Shown piece by piece: positions 38,160-49,600 of a stretch of DNA of 64,000 nucleotides (position 1 is its first letter; each line of letters opens with the position of its first letter). Source of the DNA: Dirofilaria immitis (lineage: Eukaryota; Nematoda; Chromadorea; Rhabditida; Onchocercidae); the NCBI GenBank assembly GCA_024305405.1, contig JAKNDB010000098.1:2135501-2199500 (forward strand). Reading direction: 5' to 3'. Both the position numbers and the translations under genes were made by a program. The notes under the pieces are model-generated. The model saw only the letters and a program-made list of their open reading frames with translations. It was not told the origin of the DNA and searched no databases.

Positions 38160-41100
38160 ATCATGATGATTATTCTAACTTCTAAAATTTCATTTTATAT
38201 AAGATCAAAAAAAAATTTTTGATTAAAATATTCAAAAATTTTAAAATATACATATATATATATATTTCCAAAAAGATTCTTATGATGATAAAGTAGAAAA
38301 TAGACATAACGATTTGACATAATTTATTTTTTAGATTTTAAAATTGACTATAACGTCGGAATTGATTCTGTGAAAAATTCATAAATTAAATTAATTTGCA
38401 TAAATTTAAGCGTTCTATTTTTTTTTATAAAAGATTGCAGGAATTTTAAACATTTTAATTTAAAAAAATCTATAAATATTAAATGTACGATGATATTAGC
38501 AGTAACTAACTAACTCATAATTAATGAAATTTAATTAATGTATTTTGCATTTTTACACCAGAAGATAAGAGCAATTATAAAGCAATATGCTTTCTGTTTT
38601 CCTTTTTTCTTGTTTACATTTTTTTTTGTTTAAAAATTCTTTGATTGTATAGCTAAGGAAATTATTATTATTATCAAATTAATTTGATAAGATTTGAAAT
38701 TTTTGTTAAATAAATTGAACACTTTATTAGTTTTTGAGAAAGAAATAAACAAACATTTATAATTTATATATTTTTATTTTTTATTATTTTTTTTATAATT
38801 TATACATATAGTATTATTTGGACTAAATTCATTTCAATTGATTTTTATCAGATAATTATCATTTGCAACTTCGATATTCCAGGGACTGCATAATTTGATT
38901 AAATAATTAACAAACAAAAGTACAATTCAAATTTCAACCAGCAAAGAGAGAGAGGGCGAGAGAGTTAAATTTCATAAATACTCTCGTTTGTTAATTATTT
39001 TAAATAATATGCAGAATACACACATATATATATGTATATGTATATAGAAGAAATCAAAAAAAAAATTAACTGTTAAAAAGATTTGTCAAAGTTTTTGAAG
39101 ATCAAAAATTATCAAAAATGATTTAATCTAATTTGTTGCCAAACTTCAAATATTTGAATGATATACGAATATTCTATACAATATTAGTTAGATAATGATT
39201 GAATGAATAAATATATATAATAAGCATTTTTGCATATTCTCGAAAATAGTCATGTTAAATTAGCATTATGCTTGATTGCATCTTTTCTTTTTGTTTTTTT
39301 TTGTCGCTCATAAAATTATTTCACCATATCAATTCTAATTTTGTATTATTTAATAAACAAAAAAAAAAAACTCTTTGATAATTTATCATCATATAAATTA
39401 GAAACAGATTTCATTTTTTTTTTTTTTTTTGCTAATATCAAATATATCGTAGCAAATAGATTTATTAAAATTTTTCATTTCCTTATTTTATTTTTTTTCT
39501 TTTAAATTTTTCAATAATTGAAAGAAATTTTTTTTTGCAATTTTAAATCTTTAAATTTTAAGATTTACAAAATTATACGTTGAATAATTTATGTTGTAAA
39601 ATGTGATGAGAGGGAAAAATTCATCATTTTTCAATGATTGCCATAATTATTTTAGTATAAATTATAAATGGATTTTTTTTTTTTTTTAAAGATCAAATAA
39701 ATCTTAGAAAATATATTAAAATTTTTCATTTCATTTTCACTTTTTTTTTTAATTTTTGCATTTTTGCAACAAAGAAATTATTTTCATATCAAAAGATTAA
39801 ATTTAAAATTCAAAATTTTTAAATTGAATTTTTGATTTAAACCAAATTTTTATTATTTAGCTAATTAATTTGATTAATAATGAAACAAAAATTATTTATT
39901 TTTCAAATTTATCATTTATTTTTTTCTTTTTTGTAGAAAAATTATTCGAAAATGCTTTTTTTTTTTTTTGGTCTTATTTCTCTAATTCTCGATTATACTA
40001 ATTAGGCATTAATTTTGATTAATTTATTTCAAAAATAGTAACAAATTTTACTAAAGCAAAATTATTATAGGAGAAAAACGATACAGAGATGAGATTAGTT
40101 CTTTCTCATGATTATATTATTCATATTAAGCAATTTTAGCAATAATTTTTAGATCAAAAAAAAAAATGGCCTAAGCAATAGTAGAAGATAAAAATGTAAT
40201 AAATTGGCCATATAAAATATTGAAGAAAAAAAAGCCACATAAGATATATTGAAATCATAATAAATAGCATTGAAATATGTGGCATTTAATTTTGATTGAT
40301 CTATCAATTATGTTTTCTTTTCTTATTAAATAGTAAACATAAACAATTGTTAAATGAGTGCAAAAAAAAAATTTACACAACACAATATATTTATATGAAA
40401 ATAAATTAATCAAATAATGTTCAAATATCAATTTTAGAAAATAAATCTAACAAAATTCATTCATAACAAATGATTTATTCATTGATTAAAAAATTAATGA
40501 TTTGAGATTGAGTTAAAAATTGATCCATTAATTAATGATTTAAAATAAAGTTAAAATTGATCACTTAATCAATGATTTGAGATAAAATAAAAATTCGGTA
40601 ATTCTAGCACACAATCTTCATATCATCAAGAACAGCTGAAAAAAAAAAAAGACCAAATACTCTATTATATCGAATTTCAGAAGAAAGAACAAAGAATGAT
40701 AGAATCTCTGAAAAAGCAAAAATATTACTTTTAATTGATAGCAAATTTTATCATGACTAAACAATGTTATCTTATTATCAACTTTTAATTGATTAATAAT
40801 ATCAATAATTGTTAACCGTCTGCCAACTTGATAATTTTTTTACTGAAATAATTATTGAAATCATACTTATTCGTAAAATTCTATATTAAACAAAACACTT
40901 CTTTTTTTTTTGTTTAAAGATATTTAACCATTCATTTTTTTTGGTCGACATTAAGCCTTAATTTTTTTTTTTTTTTGATCGAGATTAAGCCTTAACAATT
41001 TACAGGAAATATTTATTATAATCTAATTCTTTTTTTTTCTTTTCCATTCTTCCGTATCGTTTTTTTTTTTTTTTTTTTTAGGAAATATACATAGCAATGG

Positions 41101-42454
41101 AATTTTCATCTAATAAAAAATATGTTTGACTAATTTGCCAAATTTCATCAAGCATTTATTTACATTTCCATTAACATGTTAACAAAAAAAAAAAAATATT
41201 TTTCATCTAAAATATTTTCCTTTTAAAAAAAATTATCAAATATTGTTGAGTGAAATTTCCGAGACAATATAAGCGAAAGGAATTTTAATTATATAATTGT
41301 TTTATTTTCATTTAATATTTTTAAAATATTTTAAATGACGAAAACAAAAAAGTAATCCTTTAAAATAGCATATTTTACAATAAATATACGTATGATAACT
41401 TGATATTTGTAATAATTGAGTTAAAAAATAAACAAAATATATCTAATAAATAATTGATTGGACAAAAAAAATGATAAACTTACAAATTAATAATAAATTT
41501 GAATAAATAATAAAATTAATTAAATAATAATAATATAAAGTTTAATTTAATTACTATTCTTTGAACATATGCCATTTATTAAAAATGTTACATAAGAAAT
41601 GCTCCATTCATTTTTCTTTTTTTTTTGTAAATAAACAATTACGTGAATTTTGTGTTTTTAACGTGAGAAACTTGAAAACCATTCCAAGAATTATTAAAAT
41701 GAATGAAGAAAAAGCCATTCTCTGCTACCTTATTATTTTTTTATTTTCTTACTATTTTTTTTGTAAATAAACAATTATGTGGATTTTTGTTTTTAACGTG
41801 AGAAACTTGAAAACCATTCCAAGAATTATTAAAATGAAAGAAGAAAGAAAGCCGTTTTCTACCATCTTCATATTATTTTTTTGATCTTTCGTATTTTAAT
41901 TTTTTTGTTTTTTTGCTATCAATTAATAAACCTTAGTTTCATCGTTTGCCGAAATTATTTTCCATTGAAGATATTTTGCTCATTCTTCTTCAATTTTCTT
42001 TTCTTTTTTTTTTTTTTTTGCTATAAGAAAATTGATCTGTTATTTATGATTGGTTTGCTTACATTAATGAAAATAAAGTTTCAGTTTACACTTTAATAAT
42101 TATCAAAACGTATCAATGCAGTAAGGAAAAATCATGAAAAACAATAAAATTCATTTCAGCGCTTTCTCATTTTTCAAAATTTATAAACGAATGATCAAAT
42201 GACATCGAATAGACGAAAAAAGCGCGAATATTTTTTACAACATACCGCATTATCATTTAGTGCACCAACTCGAAGGAAATGGTATAGGAAAGGTTATTGT
42301 ATTACAATCATACTGTAAGCATACCATAATCATAATCGTAATTGAATGATTAAAATAATAGTTTAAGAATTGATATTTTTTCGTTTGTTTTATTATAAGA
42401 ATTTTAATTATAAGCAAATATTTCAAAAAATTTGCAATTTTTCTAAATTTTCAG
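38160..42454. other. AT-rich intergenic region with small tandem repeats
   Basis: Dense T and A homopolymers (39414-39431, 41060-41078 and others). A degenerate repeat of about 45 bp at 40440-40595 has units ATTAATGATTTGAGAT(T/A)..GTTAAAATTGATC. A GA-rich tract lies at 38943-38965. No credible gene. Confidence 0.5.
41627..41895. repeat. 136-bp tandem duplication
   Basis: GTAAATAAACAATTA(C/T)GTG starts copies at 41627 and 41763. Both contain AACGTGAGAAACTTGAAAAC and CCATTCCAAGAATTATTAAA. They differ by a few substitutions and run-length changes. Confidence 0.9.
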
Positions 42455-43658
42455 AAAATAATGCTGAAGAAAATTGTCCCAATTTGGTAAGTTTCATTTT
42501 TCCTTTCATTTTGAATTTAGAAAATAATCTTTATTAGTTCAATAGTGAAATTTATTTCAGTGAACAAATAAATTTATCAATTGCATTATTTTATTTGAAT
42601 TTAAATTCCGATTTTTTCTCTGAACAAAAACTAAATTTTCAATTAATTCATTTTTACTGTGATAAAGTACTTATTTTTTGGTTCAATTTTTATTTTCAAA
42701 ATAGAACCGAAAAAAGACTAAAAAGAAAATAATAATGTGCTATGTAATTGACAAAACGAGTATTTCAAATTTGAACAAGCAATGATAGGATGATAGAATC
42801 ATTCGTATATGGCGCTGAAAAATACTTTTAAAACAGTCATGTATTGAGCGCAAAAGTTTTTCAGGCTCTTTTATCACATACATTTGATAATTTGATTAAT
42901 TATCAATCGTTAGCTGTTAAACTGAAATGTTTATGATGAAACAAATAACTGATAGTTCCAAGTATTACGAAGAATTGACTAGTACTGGAAGTGGAAATTT
43001 TAAATTGAAATTATCTAAAAATTCAAATATAAAGAAAACGCATAAAAAATCATTAAAAAAATATAAAAAAGAAGAACATATAAAAAAGTATCAAAAAAGT
43101 TTTAAAAAAGTATTAAAAAATAATATAAAAAAAAACACAAAACAAATTGCAGGCGAGAAATATGACATCTAATCGATTGATCGCAGCAGTAGCAACTTGG
43201 CACGATATTCATGCAAGTTTGATGAAACTTAGCCTTTCAAAAAGTGGTATATCATCGGATGAAATTATCAATTCATCAAGTTCAACGAGCAGTAGCTATT
43301 CCATCAATTCATCCATCAATAGTATCAGCGATGATTGTATGCAATAAACCATTGGATATTTTCAAAATTTAGATTTAAAGATTTATATTCAAGTACTGGA
43401 ATAGAATTTAGAATTTTTAATTATTGCTAAAAGAAAAAAAACTTTTAATCATTCCATTATTATTTTACTTTACCAATATTAACATTTTTTAATAATAATT
43501 TTAAAAATTGACATTGCAGCATTAAATGGAAATTATTCGAGCGATGAAAATTTAGATGAAAATTTGCTCAATTATCCTTCACGATTATCCACTTCGAATC
43601 TGGAGCTTCGAAGTTTGCAACTAAAAGAAATGTTTCCCGGATTATCAGAACATTGGAG
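42455..43658 (+). CDS. Possible 5' coding exons of the diacylglycerol kinase gene
   Basis: Candidate exons: 42455-42486 (after TTTTCAG; contains an ATG at 42461), a stretch from ATG 42927, 43153-43336 and 43520-43658. The last two keep phase across GATT|GTATGC and TTGCAG. They read IAAVATWHDIHASLMKLSLS, a Ser-rich tract, then SRLSTSNLELRSLQLKEMF and PGLSEHW, which looks coding. The phase at 43658 (2) would fit an acceptor at 46593. I recognise no domain and cannot exclude a separate small gene. The Lys-rich ORF from 42927 is low-complexity and its splicing is unclear. Confidence 0.4.
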
Positions 43659-45679
43659 GTGTCTTTTTCATTTTTATATTTTCATTTAAAAAAAGCAATT
43701 TTAATCGTTGATAGTGAATATGATGGTGATAAAATAATACACTAACTTTTATTAAATAAATATGGTGAATGATAAAATAATAAATTATATCATTGATGGA
43801 AATTATTCATAATATTTTATAAAATGATACTTTCCTTAACAGCATATAAAATTTTATCAAAATTTCAAAAATCATTGAAATGCGTTGGAATAATCATCGT
43901 TGAATAAATACGATCAAAACACAAATATCAACTTGATTTTCTCAAAGATTTTTTAAGCTTTAGGAATTAATAATTCAATTAAAGAAATTAGAAATGACTG
44001 ATTTCATTTATGATTAATCGATCTTTTCTTTTATTTAACAAATTTTTAAAAATAATTTTTGGCTAATGACAAAAATCTAATTTAAAAAAACAACATTTTA
44101 TTCTTATTTTTTTTATCATTAAATTATGATAAATTTTTTCCATTGTTTTTCTCAATTAATTTTTTTCGAACTGAACTGCAAAACAAAAATGTGATCAGCT
44201 GATTGGAAGTTTAATTAAAATATCAAGATAAATGAAAAATTACAAGTATTGTTAAATAGATCAATTCCTAATGAATCAGAAAGCAAAAAAGCATTTTGTC
44301 AGAAATAAATTCCAAGCTTTCAAAAAGAAAAGATAAAAGTTCCGATGGAATTTAAATAATTATTGTATGACATAAGTGAAACTGAAATTTAATTAAAATA
44401 TGAATTGCTTCAAAATACTATACAATTAGTTACAAGAAAAAGCATAAAATGATATTACGTCTTGAATTGAAATTCCAACTATCAATAATGAATTTATGTC
44501 CGTTCATTCTTCAATTTTTTTTTTTATTCATTCTTGTAGAAGAAATTCAATTGATGCGATTTTTCTTTTTTTTTTCATAAAATTTCATCACGTAGAATTG
44601 AACAAAATATTATAAAAAAAAAAAACGAAAAATGAAATTGAAATTTTTTTTCATTTTACGATTAATCAATTTGTAAAGAAAAAATTATTTTAATATTAAA
44701 TTTTTAAATTTTTATTTTTATTTTTTCCCTTTACTAAGTGTAAATTTAGATGAAAGAGGTGAAGGAGAAAAAAGAAAAAAGAAAAGAAAATGAAATTTTT
44801 AATCTTTAATACTGTTGAAAGTGAAGATGAATGAATGACAATTTTGAGCAATAAAATATCGAAGGTACTAAAATTTCACTCTTTTTTTTTGTAAAACTTT
44901 CATGAAAGAAAAAAAATCATTTTTAGCTATTGAATGACTTATAAATTCTGTATATAGTAAACCGTACACAGATTCATCATTCTCAACTTTGAATGATTCA
45001 TAAAATTCCGTATACGTACACGTATAAATCGTACTTCGTTATTATTGACTTTGAATAATTTATAAAATTCCGTATACCTATACGTACAAATCACGTTTTT
45101 TGCATATTTTGTTAATTTATTCACATCTGTTTAGATTCGGAAATAATAAAACAATCATAAGGATAATATTTTGAAATCTTTTTGCTACTACCTAACATTT
45201 CACTGTCAATTTTTTTTTTTTTAAATTGACTTATGTAAATAAAGCAAAATTTGTCAAATATTATCAAATCGTTATCGATATAAAATAAAGAAAAAAATCA
45301 ACGATTTAGATTATTATCATAGGAAAATGATTATCATATTTCATAAGATTAATAAAATAAGCTTGCAATTATCAATGATTGTATTTTTTTTCCTTTGTAA
45401 TTATATATAAGCAAAAGTTGCATAATTTTAAAAGATTTTTTTCATATCATAACTGATTAAATAACAAAAAACAAAATTAGCGGTTAAATAAAAGTAAATT
45501 TACAAGCTTAATTATGCAAATTTTTCACATAATAATTTATTATTATGATATGATAAGATCTTTTTTTCTGATATGATAAGAAGAAGATATCTTTTTCTTT
45601 CCTGCATATATTAAAATCCATGAAAAAAAAAAAAAAAAGGACGACCAAATGAATTAAGGGCGAATTAATAGGACGTCCA
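43659..45679. other. AT-rich non-coding stretch
   Basis: Probably intron if the exons at 42.5-43.7 kb belong to the DGK gene. At 44938-45120 a unit containing GAATGATTCATAAAATTCCGTATACGTACACGTA is repeated about three times with variation (period about 62 bp). No ORF looks real. Confidence 0.5.
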
Positions 45680-46260
45680 AATTGTATCAGCCGTCTAAGC
45701 GCCACCCCAATTTTACTCGTTCCTTTCTATTCAAATATTTTGTCACCGGCCGCCATTGCCATCTTGGTAATCTGGCTGGCCGTCATTTTTCTTTATTCAT
45801 CTCTTGCTTTTTGCCCCGCCCTATCCCGCCCTTCCGCGTTTCCAATATAATGTTTGTCTTTTCCCAACAGAAATAGCCTTCCTTATTATTCTATCCTATA
45901 TTCTTAATCTATACCCATTTTCTTATCCTTATTCCATCTTGCTATTGTTACGCTTCGCTATTGTTATTATCATTGTCATTACCATCATCATCGTCATTGT
46001 TTCATCATCATTGTCGTGTCGTTGTCGTCATCATCTCCAATCTCTTCCTGTCGAGCAATAATCGTGATAGGGAGCATCATCATTATCACCACCATCATCA
46101 CTATTATCATTATCATTTTGATACCATCCAGTGCATTTGTTATACACCGTCTCGAGCCGCCATTGTTCAGTATATTAGTATGATAATGACGACGATGATG
46201 ATGATGGTGATAATAATAATAATAATGTTATTCGTTTATTGCTCTCTGCTCGACGAATGA
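45680..46260 (+). promoter_or_regulatory. GC-rich island with GC-box and YY1-like motifs, candidate promoter of the DGK transcript
   Basis: Unlike the surroundings, this stretch contains CCACCCC, GGCCGCCATTGCCATCTTGG, CCCCGCCCTATCCCGCCC and a second GCCGCCATTG at about 46156. GCCGCCAT is the reverse complement of the YY1 core, and CCCGCCC resembles a GC box. An imperfect CAT/ATC triplet tract (45962-46230) follows. It lies about 400 bp upstream of the first long coding exon of the DGK gene. Promoter function is inferred from composition and position only. Confidence 0.4.
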
Positions 46261-46674
46261 GCATATATTTTCAGTAGGCAAAAATTTTTACATGCAGTTT
46301 GCATTTCTCGATCATATTTTGGATATTTGCAATTTTTGATCATCTAAATCGGACGATAACATTTTATCATATATTTGTTATTATCATTCCTGCCATGATA
46401 TCTCTCATATCATCTTATTCTTATTGAAATTCAAAAAAAAAAACGAAGAAATTCCATATTATTATTCTGATATTTTAAATGTATTTATTTTAACCGATAA
46501 ATTTTTAAATCATTTCTATCAATATTATTATTATTTGAATACAAATTGATGATTGTCTTTTATCAATATTGATTAATTGAAAATTGATCGTAGTGCATAT
46601 AATGGGATGCAAAATGATGAACGCATGCTTACATTTTACCATCATCATCGTCTACATCCGTTGAATTCAATGCA

Positions 46675-49600
46675 ATGCAATCATCAGCAACAGCTGTACC
46701 AGAATCTGATTCAGCAGCAGCAACAGTTACATTAGAATCTGATTCAACAGCCGCAATAGCTGTATCAGAATTTGACTCATCAGTAATGAAGAAACGTCGA
46801 AATTCTTTACCAATTCTTATTTCGGATCATATTTACATCGACGAATCTTCAAAACAAAACTTTGAAGCGCAAAAATATCAATTGATAATTCTATCGCTGA
46901 TACTACTACTACTGCTACTAATACCATTACTGCTGCTACTACTGCTGCTATTACTACTGCTACTACCACTACTACCACTACTACCACTACTACTATTACT
47001 GCTACTACTACTAGCACGACAGATCGACGAACAAAGAATTTGCAAAAACTATCGGTAAAGCAAACTCGTTAACAAATTCATCATCAGTCAAAATGACTAT
47101 TTCACGGAATCATTTATCTACGCAACTTTCTGATAATTCAACATTTCTACCAAAAACATCAAAGAAACCATTGTTAATTCGCGCTGAAGCAATTGATTTA
47201 CCGTATGCATCTGTCGAAAGTACGAATGATAGTTCGAATAATTCCAATAATAGTATAAATTCAAAGATGAAACATGATATACGACCTCATTTATTTGTTT
47301 CATTTCTTACCAAACATTTTGAAAAAATGCATAAAAAGATGAAACCTAAAGGCCATTAGGTTCATCATTATCATTTGATCTTGATGAACGTCAAGGAATG
47401 CGATTTTTAGAGCAGCAACATAAAACAACAATTTCATCATCAAATGATAATAATAGTATCGATTATTCAAATCTATTCCATTCCAATTTAAATTGTTTCC
47501 ATTGTCTTCTTGATATATCATTACGAGAGCGTAAATTTCACCGATTAAATAATAATGGGACACGATTTTGGTCCAGTTCTGATACTCCAATTATACATGA
47601 TAATCATTCATCGAGCGAATATAGTTCGCAAAAATTTACTATCAACAATTATAAGAGATCACTTCATGATAGCAGTCGATTTATTAATAATAAGTAAATT
47701 TTTAATTTTTTTCAATTTTTTTTCTCTTTTTTCAGATCATATTGACGACTATTTTGAAATTTTTCGATCGAAAAAAGAAAACAGTCAAAATATTATCAAA
47801 ATATTATTTTTTTTTAAATAAAAACATTTTTTGAAAGAAAAGAAAAATGTTTGATAGAAATGAATCATAAGTTTTAAAAAATATAAAACAAATAGATGAG
47901 GGAGAGAGAGAAAAAAGGTTGAAAAAGAAAAGTTTTTTTCGCATATTTCAATTATTTTTATCTTTTTTTCCCTCTCTCTCTCTCTCTCCCTTTCCTTCTT
48001 TTTAACTTTACTTTTTATTAAATATATATAAAAATGGTTTTTCTTTCTTTTTCTAATGATGACTGATTATCAAATAAATGTCTATAATAATTTATTAAAT
48101 TTAAAGTCAAAAAGATTTAATTTTGAATTTTTTCTTTTTGTTATATTTATATTTTTCTTTTCTCTTAGAAAATTTAATTCCAAATGTTTAATAATATTAT
48201 ATTAATTTATTCTTAGGAAGATTTTACAAATAAAATTATAGTAGTTTTATTTATATAAATTGAAATTATTGCTATTATTATATTGATTAAATCAAAATTA
48301 ACGTTTAATCTAATTTTGATTTTAACTAATCACTTAGCAGTTACATCCTTTTATCAATATATTTAGGAAAAAAGAAAAAGAAAGTTTAATTCTAGTACGA
48401 AATTCTTATATGAAAATTCATTTAATTCTAATATGAAATTTATTGAAATTTATGAATTATTACGTAAAATTATTTTCAGGCTTTATAGATTTATTGCTAC
48501 GAAATTATCAAGGGAAAATTTTTCCGCAAAAAACAACTCATAGAAATTTGAATTTATAATAATTCTCTTATCCTACTTATCATTAATTTGCATTTAAAAC
48601 TATCGTAATCAATATTTAGTCGATACTTAATACTTTATCGATGCTAACTTCTTCAACAATTCATGAGGTGTTATTAATTTTTTCTTCAATCTGAAATTCT
48701 CTAAGTTTGATCGTTTGTTGGTCGAAGTTCAATTGCCGTTAATCTATCATCTTTAATTTTTTCGTCTTTTATCAAACAATTCTTAAAAAGAAAAAAATGA
48801 AAAAGAAAAGAAAGAAGAAAATCAATCATAGCAATAGACTCCTATGATATTTATTCATTTTATATTAAAATTTTAAATTAATTTTTTAATCCGAAATTCC
48901 CTTGAGTTTGATTGATTGAAGGAAGGATAAAGTTCAAATTACTGTTAATCAATCGTCTTTTCAAGATTTTTCGAATTTTATTAAATAAATTTTGATTAAG
49001 AATTAAATTTATCAACAAAACGATATAACGATGTCTTAAGAAATTATAATATATTCAAAGCTAAAATTTCAACTTCTTAAAAAATTTCAAACTTCGAAAA
49101 ATTTTCCAAAAACATTTGTACTTTATATCGATTTTTGCGCTTTCCCATTTCCTGAAATTTTTAGATTAAAAGTTTAAAAAAACATTTGTTAAACATTGTC
49201 GCCTCTTGTTTTTTTTGTTGAAAACTATCAGTTTAACTTCATTAGCTGATAAATTCATTCGATCAATTTTAACAATTATAGTTTGTTTGTTGTACAAAGA
49301 AAAGCGAAGAAAAAAAAGGAAGGAAGGCATTTTTTTCTTTTTTTTTTTTGTGATATGATTTTATTTGTTTAGCAAATTTTATCATGGATATTTTAAACAT
49401 TCTTGATAAACCTTTAAATTGATCTTTGTTCCAGAAAAAAAAAAGAAACAAAAAGTTAGAAATATTGTTTTCGATTTCATATTTCATTCTAGCATTTCTC
49501 TTCGTTTTTTTTGTCAAATATTCGTTTTTTCTTATGCTATTTCTTTCTTTCTTTTTTTCTTCACAAATTTCATCATCATCCTTGAAATTTATCTTACTCT

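Noticed and set aside
42927..43172. Lys-rich ORF as a nucleolar or DNA-binding protein
   Set aside because: Composition follows from A-rich DNA; the second half overlaps the likely intron end before the 43153 exon.
45804..46260. ORFs in the GC-rich and CAT-repeat block
   Set aside because: Low complexity and driven by triplet repeats; no conserved features.
46675..47058. ORF with a long poly-leucine stretch, resembling a membrane protein
   Set aside because: The leucines come from an ACT-type triplet repeat read out of frame. The frame that joins both flanks gives Thr/Ala, and the poly-Val ORF on the other strand is the same artefact.
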